NCBI GenBank assembly: GCA_020698575.1
Contig: CM036255.1
Location: 16,185,501 to 16,249,500, forward strand
Source of the DNA: Bostrychus sinensis
Lineage: Eukaryota > Chordata > Actinopteri > Gobiiformes > Eleotridae
Direction: 5' to 3'
DNA length: 64,000 bases
The notes beneath the pieces were generated by a model, which saw only the letters and a list, made by a program, of their open reading frames with translations, was not told where the DNA came from and ran no database searches. Position numbers and translations under genes: made by a program. Positions 11,301-21,555 of this stretch are shown one piece after another. How positions within the stretch are numbered: position 1 is the stretch's first letter; each line of letters starts with the position of its first letter.

Positions 11301-14300
11301 TGAGAGGAGCACCTTTCATCGTTGTCTTCTCTGCTCTCTTTGCAGGTTTTCTTCGTTCAGACGTTGTCAAAACTGGCTGCAGGAGCTGTCTGCTCTTTAG
11401 TCCACTGTGTTTCAACCTGGTTTGGCTGCGTGTTACGTGGACACAGCACCCGCGGACTCGCGCTAAAGGCACCAATTTAGAACAGCTGATTTTTACATCA
11501 GCGAAGCCTTCAAACAAATCCACACAGACTTTGTGGGCACACACGGAAGGTCAATAATGCAACAAAACCTCTTCTAAAACAAAAAAAGTTGAATTTTGTT
11601 GTACTTTTACTTTTGGTTTTAGTATTTTTCAAGTGGAACTAATAATAGCCTGCATACATTACATTACTGCATTGAAGACCACGTGATCGGTATCGGCCAT
11701 GATCGGTATCACAGCAAATGCTGATGGTGATTGGCCTCAAAAATCCTGATCGGAGAACCCTTACTATAAAGTACACAAGGCCACCATTAATATGCCTTAT
11801 CACTTCTGTGGGGCAAGGAATAGGCTCTTTTTAATTTGTTGTCTGCACAAGAATTTTATTATCATTTAAAAAAATGTTGAATATTAAAGCAATAACCTCT
11901 ATCAACTACATTTAAATGCTTTTTTTTTTTTACTTTGTCAAACTACATCAAATGTTTTGTACAGCTTTATTAAAAATGTACGAGTCACAAATTGTATTGA
12001 CTGATGTCCTGCATGTTGAATGAATAACTGATTTTCAATTTTTCATATTAATCATAATAACTTTTTTGAGATGTTAGGATGAGACTACATCCGACTACAG
12101 AACTCTCATTCGGAACAAGGACAAACTGGACACACGCCAACACAAGGAGTTAACTTAAAAGACGACAAAATGTTTTGGTGAATAAGCTGTAAGAAAATAA
12201 AGCTTCAGTTCTCTCCTCAATAATTTTGTAATTAGATTTGGAGAAATTAGGTATTGTTTGTTCCTTAACTAAAACAAATTAAAGTTTCTCCATCTCAAAG
12301 TGCTTTATTTAGTCTGTTTGTGATGTGTCTTACCATGACGTTTCCACCGGTGGCCCCTGATTGAGAGGGAGGTGACAGCATTGCGGGATATCCTGGAAGA
12401 AGTAGGTGTGATCTCTACCTGGATACTCCTGCCACCATCTTTTGCATTGTTTTTTAGAGCTGCTCCGTGCAGTGACGACTTGATGGCATTACCCACCTGA
12501 GGGCAAAACAGTTAATAGTGGTTAATTAGTGCCAAATGATACAGTGTGTGGCAGATATCCTATTCCCAGTAAGCCAGCAAAAGAAGCAACAGTAGGATGT
12601 TAGGTTTGTTGTTTGAACAACACAGTGGTGCAGCCTGTAAAGTTGAATTGTTATAGAAAGTAGCACTGAGGAAAATGCAGGAGAAAGTGGAGCTGGAGGT
12701 AGCAGAGCTTAAGATGTTGAGGTTCTTTTTAGAGTGACAAGCTCATGTTAGATGTTCTGGAGATAAAGTCAGAGAGGCTGAAGTCGTGAAAGAGGACATG
12801 AAGCAAGTTGTTGCAAGAGAAGAGAATGTTAAGATAATCATTTCATACTAGCACTAACAATAGTCTGATTGCAATATAAATAAATTGCCAAAATTACAAA
12901 ATCCTTTTCATTCCACTCCACTTACACAACTAATTGTAAAACCTCTTACTAACCACATGAAACAATGATCAGTTTAATACATCATAAGCTTAACACAACT
13001 GGACCTTTGTCTGTGTTGGACTCATGACAAAAAACAAAGACCTAAATATTTTTGACCGCCATATTTTGTGTGAATCCTGTCCATTGTGCCTGCAGTTATT
13101 TATATTTAAAAAGATATTAACTGTTTATTTTTTTATTAATGTGAATCCAAAAGTATATTCATATTTTTATTGTAGAGGACCATGCACTTTGACTTGTGTA
13201 GTAATACTCTGAGCTTAGGTCCAATCCTCTACTCCCGAGGCCTCAAGGATTACGGCTTAGCAGAGCAGAGTGGAAAGCATGTAAATAATCTAGTGGGATT
13301 ACACCCTGCCATCCCTGACACAAACAGACCAACAATACGGCATAGTGTGCTGAGCAAGACTTAAAAACATAAGCGAGCATGTGCATTAAAATCACATGCT
13401 CCCTTTCTTGCGCTCTAAAAATATGCCACAGGTCCAAAAGTACACAAGATATGAAAGATAAGTAGGAAGCAGAGCCCACCAAAAGAGCTTCAGGGAACAA
13501 TTCTAGCTGGGCTCGGTACAGAACATCTTCCAGGGCTTTGGATCCCAGCTCCACTTCACCGTTACACCTACACAGACATACAAACACATACAGGAGTCAA
13601 AATGTGATTTATTTTTATATCAAAGTGAACATCTTTTGTAAATATGACTAAAATAAGGTAGCAACAGTATGTAAATGTTTTGACAAATAAAGCTATATTT
13701 GAGGGCACTTACAAAGCATAGTGGATCCCAGTGATGAGTTGAACCAGAAACTCTGATGTGACAGTCATCCGAGTGCTAATGCCTTTATATCTCCGCATCT
13801 GTTGCCGTGGGTAACCGCATATACACACCCTGGAGAAAAAGACAATAACAAGAATAAAAGGCCATTACTAGAGACAAGCTTCAATCAAGGAGAACAAACA
13901 ACTGAACATCATTTGCATTAATGCAGCAGCTTCCTGTGGTGCACTGCTGAGCTGCTAAGGGAGAAACAAATCATTTCGGCAATAAACACAAATGAATCAG
14001 CCATTTTAAAATAATTTAGAACCATTTATAAACAAGTACATTTTCTTAATAATCAAATATATTGATGATGATGACTTCAAAATAGTTGAGCAAGATGGGT
14101 TTATGATGCTGCTCGCAGTGAAAAGCAGTATGTTGGCCTTATGTGGAACCAAACTCTATAAGAGGATCAGATAAGCTAGTAAGGAAGAGAGTGAGAGTAT
14201 GGGAGTATGCATGTGTGAGCCTAAGTGTGGCTACAGAGCTCATTTCCCCAAGAGAAAGTGACCCACTACTCTATATTGACTGTGGTGGCGGATGTTTACC

Positions 14301-17300
14301 TGGAGCTGAGCTGGCACAGAGACTGGAGAGAGGTTGTGCTCATGTAGCTCAGGGCAGCATTGTAGCACAGCAGCAAGAAGGTCAGCACCTCGAATCTCAA
14401 GAGCACAAATAAACCCTTAATATACTGTGACTCATGTTTACTATACATTTCAATATCAAATAAACAATCAAATCAAATAAACAATGAATCAAATAAAAGT
14501 AAGTAAAATTATATTGTTCAACTTCAGATATGATGCAAATGATTTTTGGGTTCTACAATTCAAACAAATTCAGCCATACAGGCACAAAAACTGGTTACAA
14601 CATGATTCATTTATATTATAAGCCAATAGAAGCCATTTAAGTATGCTGCTAATCTAGATACATTGCAAATCCTCCTGCACTTCTATTTTAGTTGTTGGCT
14701 TCATCCAAATGTACCAGGTCGGTACTTGGTAGTCAACTGAAGGAAAGCCCATTTAAGGAAGTAGCATTAAACGCTGACCAGCCACAGCAGTGTGCACAAG
14801 AACTCTAATCAAGCCTCTTACCTGTTCTGTGCTGTAAAGGTTTCTCTCTGTAAATGTGGCCCACTGTACACTACCCTGGTCAGCCCGTGATTGGCTAAAG
14901 CGCCTTCAGTGAGGGCCATGGAGCCAATTGCTGAAGGCTGTAAATGAAAACGGCGTAAGATATTTTCAAAATGAACAAAAATTTGAATTTTTGTGTGTTG
15001 TGTTTACTTACCTCGTGATACACTGATGGTTTGGAGAGCGAGGGAACAGTAAAAGATAACACTTTACTTTGTCCATCTTTGTCAACTATTTCCTGTGAAA
15101 AAGGAAGCCATATTACTGAGGGAAAACAGACTTAAAACAGGATTAAGAGTGTGTTCTTATATTTTCATGCACTCTGATCCATTTTGTAGGCCTGTGCAAT
15201 AGAGACCCTGGTTTTGGTTTACTCAATCCCACTGTCCTATGTGTGCTTGTTATTAACACATTCAGTCACTAGTCACAACTGTATTGAGTGACAACTAAGG
15301 AAGTTGGGGAGCACTGCACTTTGCTGATAGGCTTTATGATACTCCAAACATACAAAGTCATGGCATTTCAGTTCCTCTATTTCGATCAGATTTCCGGTCT
15401 CCCTTTACAGTGACTAGAAAAGTACCAGAGCAAGAACACAGGAAGTAACACAAATCCAAAATAATTAGAGGGATCAGTCTACTTTGGGAGTTTGTGGATT
15501 AGGTAACAAGTGTGTTGCAGATATTGCTACATTAACTCCCAAATGCTGATTTGATCATTTTGCAAATTTGTTTTACTAAATCAATACTACTTTAACATGG
15601 ATGCAGCCCATTTTGATTTTGCCTTATCAACAGGTGCATCACAAATCCATAAACGCAACTTTTTTGTAAAAGAACATCCCCCTCATTACCCTCTCCCCTA
15701 CCAGGTTGTAAATGCCCAGCAGGAGGGCCTCGATGCAGCCAGGAGGTGTGGGGGTCTCTGGCTGCGCTGACGGACAGGAGACTCCACAGGAGCTCTGGCA
15801 GGAACTGGAGTGTGAACCGCTGCAGCTGTGGCTCCCCGCTCCGGTAAAACTCAAACAACTGGTGACACACTGGCTCCAACAACTGGAATACAGTTGAAAG
15901 AAAAAGTATTGGAATCCCTTGGAAATACTAGGATTTCTGCATGATTTGGTCATAAAATATGATCTGATCTTCATCTAAGTCACAACAATAGACAAACACA
16001 GTCTGCTTAAACGAATGCTGCAAAAAAAAAGTTTTTATTGAGCATTTATATAAATAATCACAGTACAGGGTAGAAAAAGTATTGGAACCCCTAGGCTAGT
16101 GACCTCTTCAAGAGCTAATTGGAGTTAGGCGTCAGCCACCCTGGGGTCCAATCAGTGTGAGAAGATTGGAGGAGTGGCTTAAAGTGGCCCTGACCAATAA
16201 AAAATGCCCCCCAGTTTTGAGTTTGCCATTCCGAAGAAGCATTACTTGATGTGAACCATGCCTCGCATAAAAGAGCTCTCAGAAGACCTACAAGTAAGAA
16301 TTATTGACTTGCATAAAGCTGGAAGGGGTTACAAAAGAGCATTGATGTTCATGAGTCCATGGTACGACAGATTGTCTATAAATGGAGAAGGTTCGATACT
16401 GTGACCACACTGCCTAGGAGTGATCATCCTGTGAAAATGACTGCAAGAGCACAGCGCAGAATGCTCAGTGAGGTGAAGAAGAATCCTAAAGTGTCAGCTA
16501 AAGACTTACAGAAATCACTGGCACATGTTAACATTTCACAAATCTACAATAGGTAAAACACTGAACAAGAATGGACTTCATGGGAGGACACTGCAGAGGA
16601 AGCCACTTTTGTCCCAAAAAAATATTGCTGCCCGTGTAAAATTTGCAAAGGAGCACCTGGATGTTCCACAGCACTAAATAAGGTGGGCAAAGCAAAATAT
16701 TCTGTGGACAGATGAAACCAAAATTGAGTTGTTTGGAAGAACACACAACGCTATGTGTGGAGAAAAAAAGGCACAGCACACCAATATCAAAACCCCATCC
16801 CCACTGTGAAGTATGGTGGAGGGGGCATCATGGTTTGGGGCTGCTTTGCTGCCTCAGGGCCTGGACAACTTGCTATCATCAACAGTAAAATGAATTCCCA
16901 GGTTTATCTAAACATTTTGCAGGAAAACTTAAGACCATCTGTCCAGCAACTGAAGCTCAACAGAGGATGGGTGATGCAACAGGACACTGACCCAAAATAT
17001 AAAAGCAAATCAACAACAGAATGGCTTCAACAGAAGCTGTTGCCTCGTTCTATATTTAGACCTGGTTTAGTCCCGGTTTTGACCAGTTAATCCGGAGCTT
17101 TCTCTTTTCAGATCACCTTTTCATACATTGAAATTAAACTATATGTAATTATTGCTAATCATATTGTGATCTTGATAGTCAACATAGTTTCTGCATGTTT
17201 TTTAATGTGCATCCTTTGCTAGGCTTGAACCACAAGCAAACAGTTTGGCAAAAAATTTCAAGCTCAAAGTCTAAACTGAACACACCAGAACACCCTACTG

Positions 17301-17706
17301 CACAAAAATGAGCAGTCTTGTTTTTTAAAACATTGTTATATAATTAAATGTGGGTTCATACATCACTGTAGTTCTCTCTGATGACTTTGTAAAGTGCAGG
17401 GATCAGGGCGCCTTTGTCCTTTAGAGAAGCAGCGTAGGTGGACACAGCACTGTCAGGGAGCGTCTGCAAAAGGTAAAAAGGAAAACAGATACAGCAAACA
17501 TAATTAGTTGAAGAGTTAAATGTCTTATCTTATCAGTATGTCTTTAAGTTCGGGACATTTGAAGGTTACTGGCCATGACACAAGAACTCACTACACAAAA
17601 CTCATGCATAATTTAACTGAAAGACGTGTAAGCAGCTTATCGGACATCATCGTACCTTATATTCTGACAGCCATTCCTCCACCACTCCTTGGTCCATAGC
17701 CAACAT
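8326..17706 (-). CDS. hycc1: hycc1 (fam126a), hyccin PI4KA complex subunit
   Basis: Hyccin, a subunit of the PI4KA-TTC7 complex that makes PI4P at the plasma membrane; loss in humans causes hypomyelination with cataract. Minus-strand exons: 17706-17656, 17463-17362, 15882-15702, 15092-15012, 14937-14822, 14395-14300, 13829-13713, 13567-13480, 12496-12334, 8849-8326. The start is MLAMDQGVVEEWLSEYK, collinear with the human N-terminus. Conserved stretches include LLEPVCHQLFEFYRSGE, KVLSFTVPSLSKPSVYHE, FEVLTFLLLCYNAAL, YRAQLELFPEALL and VEITPTSSRISRNAV. The C-terminal exon has LMDISEVDEG and ends HLGSDL. Length is 505 residues if one extra base in exon 3 is discounted (see findings); human is 521. 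All other phases agree. The symbol was chosen over fam126b because of tomm7 and klhl7 linkage. Confidence 0.93.
8898..8934. repeat. Poly-C/poly-A tract in hycc1 intron
   Basis: About 17 C followed by about 18 A, just upstream (minus sense) of the last hycc1 exon. Low complexity. Confidence 0.95.
9758..9902. mobile_element. piggyBac-like MITE with TTAA duplication
   Basis: A 145-bp element between TTAA at 9754-9757 and TTAA at 9903-9906. The inverted ends read AGCAACACTAA and TTAGTGTTGCT. No coding capacity. The TTAA target is typical of piggyBac-type elements. Lies between the two alternative last exons of hycc1. Confidence 0.75.
10188..10468 (-). CDS. hycc1: hycc1 alternative terminal exon (shorter C-terminus)
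   Basis: A 281-nt open segment with a good minus-strand acceptor (caaccag at 10475-10469) and a stop at 10188-10190. It begins ESQEMSVDNDASVGG after joining the single leftover G of exon 9, and ends SASTGRSQH. It shares the entry phase of the 8849-8326 exon, so exon 9 could splice to either, giving 424 or 505 residues. It contains PEINVTSVNCERMPNGDS and a basic RRQKSVRRM run. Inferred as an alternative last exon: the in-frame stop rules out its being internal to the long form. No transcript evidence. Confidence 0.6.
10840..11763. mobile_element. Non-autonomous hAT element, copy 1 (in hycc1 intron 9)
   Basis: Ends are TAAGGGTGCTCCGATC and (degenerate) GATCGGAGAACCCTTA. Flanks are CAATAAAG (10832-10839) and CTATAAAG (11764-11771), a 7/8 match to an 8-bp duplication as made by hAT transposases. 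Subterminal regions are packed with GATCGG/CCGATC motifs. The open frame at 11198-11557 inside it is not a transposase. A second copy is at 55607-56589. Confidence 0.85.
15891..17060 (+). mobile_element. Tc1-like transposon relic (IR/DR type) in hycc1 intron 2
   Basis: Begins CAGTTGAAAG right after TA (15889-15890), as Tc1-type elements do. Two copies of a 'gaaaaagtattggaa' repeat lie at about 15900 and 16073, about 170 bp apart, like the paired direct repeats of IR/DR elements. Transposase remnants follow from 16258: MPRIKELSEDLQVRIIDLHK, RSDHPVKMTARAQRRML, and ILWTDETKIELFG at about 16690-16740. The reading frame is broken several times. The right terminal repeat is missing; homology fades after about 17040. 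Confidence 0.88.
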
Positions 17707-18541
17707 GTTCCCTCATCTGCAGTGGAGTCACTTCTACCTGAGAGAGGAAAAAAAGTTAAGACATGTTCTGAATGAATTATGAAGTGGTGCTGTGTGGAAA
17801 AAAGGACATACTACAAATGACAAATAAAATAACTGCAGGGGTAGAGTATGTGCTCTAGACATCAACACAATACTAAAAGCATTCCCAATCCCAACAGTGC
17901 TTCCACCTGCCTCTTTCTCTCCTCATACACCGCTGCTACAAACATCTAACCTGTTGTCCACATGCAAACTGAAAACTCACACCCACACACCTAGAGGCTA
18001 CACTGTTCATAAATAGCTACAGACAGTCTAAGGATAAATGCTTTTACTGCCAGATACTTCTATTGAACAAAAGCTTCACTCCTTTCAACACTTCTATCCA
18101 TTTTTCCTATTATTATTTCACATATTTACGGTATCTGTAAGCAATTTAGGACGCATATTCAAAAACCTCTATTGTCATGTCTTCTCATCCTCTTTGTTTA
18201 TTCTTTCCCTTGCCATTGCTTAAAATTTTCTTTTTATCCCTGACATGGCTTGCTTGCAAAAAGAAGAAAATTAGTGTAACAAAATGGGGCTATACAATGA
18301 ACAAATAGAAATCTTTTCAGCAATATGACAGATTTGGATTGAAATGGCTTTTGGACCCTTTTTGCATTCTAGATTCCTTATGGTCTTAGGCCTTAGCGTT
18401 GGATTAGGGTCACTTCAGATGAACAACAGCAGCACAGGGGTTCACTGGTCTCTGGTTTTCAGGTGAGTGTGTACCAAGATGCAAGAAGGAAAAGGCATAA
18501 GCCATAAGAAATTGTTACTGCAAGAAAAAAATCTATATCTA

Positions 18542-18671
18542 TTGGGCGGCATGGTGGCATAGTGGTTAGCACTCCTGCCTCGCAGCAAGAAGGTCCCAGG
18601 TTCAATTCCTGGACCAAGTGGGGCCTTTCTGTGTGGAGTTTGCATGTTCTCCCCGTGTCTGCGTAGGTTTC
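18542..18671 (+). mobile_element. tRNA-derived SINE head fragment
   Basis: GGGCGGCATGGTGGCATAG, then TAGTGGTTAGCACTCCTGCC (A-box like), then CCCAGGTTCAATTCC (B box), then TGTGTGGAGTTTGCATGTTC. This is the common fish tRNA-related SINE. It breaks off after 'gtgtctgcgtaggttt'. Confidence 0.85.
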
Positions 18672-20584
18672 CTATATCTATAAAAAGGTTTATGAAAAAA
18701 AAATCCTACAACTGAGTTTTAGAAGTCCAACAAAGCCTAAATAATTCAGAAGTAAAAAAAAAAAAATACAAACAACCATAGAACATTATCTTAGATCCAG
18801 CACTGAGAATGTTAAATGTCAGAGTCTATGACAACAAAAATAAAGAAACATGTATAGTTTCTTTGGGAGAACTGTGGGGAAAAAATTTGTATAAAGAACA
18901 GTAGCTAGATTCAAATATTTGCAACAAGGATGATCATATACAAATATAGATGAGAATGGCTAAACAGAAATGTTATGACAGGACATTCACTGAGATGTAG
19001 ATAAGCAAATGCTACAAACCGCAAATGAACTAAAACAATGTTGTAAAGACAAATGGGTCAAAATTTCCCTACATCTTGAGACAATGTTTTCACATTATTT
19101 TATTTCAAGAAGTGCTCACAGATTTATTGACTGCATATTGTAAGATAGTCACTTTGTTATCCAAATCATCTCTGATGTTTGTCTAGTTATGATGGGCAGA
19201 TAAACATCCTCTACATACCCCAATGACTGATCATGTTTTCAAATAGCAGACTGGTTTCCTTGTGGGATATATTGTGTCACTGCTATTGTTGCATCTACAC
19301 ACAACGCCAAATTGGCTCTAAAAATACAGTCCTTGTTTGGTATGTCTGATCAGTGAGAAAAGAGAAAAGTGGTAAAGTGGGGTAAGTCCTTCTATGTGCA
19401 CACTGTCAAGCAAACATGCTCAGGCTCCATAACGCTGGAAACCACATTATTAACCTCTCCAAATCAAACTACACTTCCTCATTCAGCTGTTCACGCAAAA
19501 TATATTTATAAGTAAGCATTTTTTTTTTTTGTTATGAATACTAATAAAGGACCGAGGCATGTTTTCTTAGAGCAACAAATATATTCTCTGTATTGTAATT
19601 GTTATGTTGGGCAGTGTAATGTAGATACCACTGTTACGCAGATTTCAGCCACAGTTAATATGGTTTACTGGTGCATAATTACAAGTAGGACTGAACAATT
19701 TTGTGGAAAAAAAATGCAATGAAATGTTTTACAATTGTGATCAATTGTTCAGCCCCAATTACAAATAATACTAAAAATTTTAAGTGTGGGTGTCTTGGCT
19801 TGGCTCAATCTGTCTTGGATCCATTTGCTCAGTTTATCCAGCTCTTTCTTCATTTTCTTTTCTATCATCACTAACATTAGAGACAAGCAATAAAACAAAA
19901 CAAGAAAACTCTAAGTGGTGTTTCTTTTTGTCATTTTGTTTCCCCATCAAGCTGCGCAGTCTCTCTCACATCTTCAGTTTTCAGTTTCCTCTTGTACCAC
20001 CATCATCATCTGTCCTTCAAAAAAGCTTTTGTGCTTTACTTCTGTACGACTTCAGTGCTCAGTCCGTTCATGCCAGCCAGGGGCCTATTTATGGATTGTA
20101 CCAATGACAAAAAAATGACATGGGGAGGGGGAGTTAGTGAGTCATGAAATTATGAAAGGATTATAGAGCAGAATAACCTCCATTTAGAGACATTAGTCTT
20201 TGGTGGGTGCCCATTGTTCTGTTCCTCAGAGCTGACGAGGACCGAGAAAGGAGGGCGCCATCTGAACCCAGTGTGTCCGTTGTAATGGCAGACATGCTGG
20301 CTAACATAATAAAGACTGTTATTACAGAGTGGGTGAGTCAGTGCACTAACAGACAGGGCTCTCCTCCTACATGGCCCGCTTTGAAATGACCAAATAAACT
20401 CTACTCCTTTACTGTCTGGGTCATCTTCACAGCATCCAGAAACAGCATCTTGAACGCTGCTGGCCTCTGTTTCCTGGTATGCCTACCGCCTACCTGTGGG
20501 GTATAGTTTGAAACAGCAACAGCACAACAAGAGAAGCACTGCGTGGACTGTAAGGATTATAATCTTCATAATGTGGCTCTAAAA

Positions 20585-21242
20585 CAGGGGTGTCCAAATT
20601 TTTTTTTTATTAAGGACCACCACATACTGAAAAATATATGCAGAAGGCCACACGCTAGAGATGACTTACTGTACTTCACATTACCATAAGATAACGTCCC
20701 AATCGCGTGTTCCCTTTCCTTTAGGGGTTTCCACACTGAATCCTTTACATAGGTACCTAAGCATAAATTTTATTCTGGATTCCCTTCTGCAACCACACAT
20801 TTATTCAGGCTTGGGGGAGGCACACATAGTATGCCTGAAATTTTTTACGCCACCGACCACTAATTTCCATTTTTTCGTCCATAATGCAAGGTCAATCTCA
20901 CATAGAAATGTTTGTTACGGAGCTTTTGTTAACTGCTGTATGAATATGAACTTAAACCTGGCTACACTCATTGCTACAGTGCCACTAAGAGGCAACAGCT
21001 GCAGCAGAAGAGGTCAAAGAAACCTATGCACATAATGACAGCTTCTTAAAAATTTGGATGATAGATGGCACCTTACACAGCATAGAAAGTCAGTCACATG
21101 GAGCAGTCATATGAAGCTTTTTACCTTGCAGTGCAAAGTGCTACCTGTGGCAATGTGGGCCAATAAAGAAGGAAGCCTGAGGGCCAATAAAAATGGTTTG
21201 TGGGCCTCATTTGGCCCCCAGGCCATAGTTTGGACACCCCTG
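20585..21242. mobile_element. hAT-like element in hycc1 intron 1
   Basis: The left end CAGGGGTGTCCAAA and right end TTTGGACACCCCTG are perfect 14-bp inverted ends. The flanking octamers ctctaaaa and ctctggca agree only partly, so the duplication has decayed. Coding is broken; a 'ggcctcatttggcccc' stretch lies near the right end. Confidence 0.75.
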
Positions 21243-21504
21243 CTCTGGCATTTGTTAAGGTAAAAGCAAACAAGCCACAACAGCGACATAAAAATACACA
21301 ATAGGTACACATTTTGCAACAAGTTCCTTCTTGAAGGGATTAAATATGCCTATTCATTTATGAACAAAGGCGTTTTTGTAGCAGTTTTTACCATTAATTC
21401 ACTATGATGGGGACCATAGTATTCCACCATAGTGTAACAGTAATACTAAACTACAGCCAGTTCCAAGGCCGGATAAATAAAGGGGGTTGTGTCAGGAAGG
21501 GAAG

Positions 21505-21553
<49 letters not shown>
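21505..21553. repeat. Poly-A tract of about 49 bp
   Basis: Uninterrupted A run in hycc1 intron 1, preceded by 'gggaaga'; possibly the tail of a retroposed copy. Confidence 0.95.

Positions 21554-21555
<2 letters not shown>

Noticed and set aside
11198..11557. 119-codon frame with a counterpart at 56010-56294
   Set aside because: Shared because both lie inside copies of the same hAT element; no transposase or known domain, and it differs in start and end.
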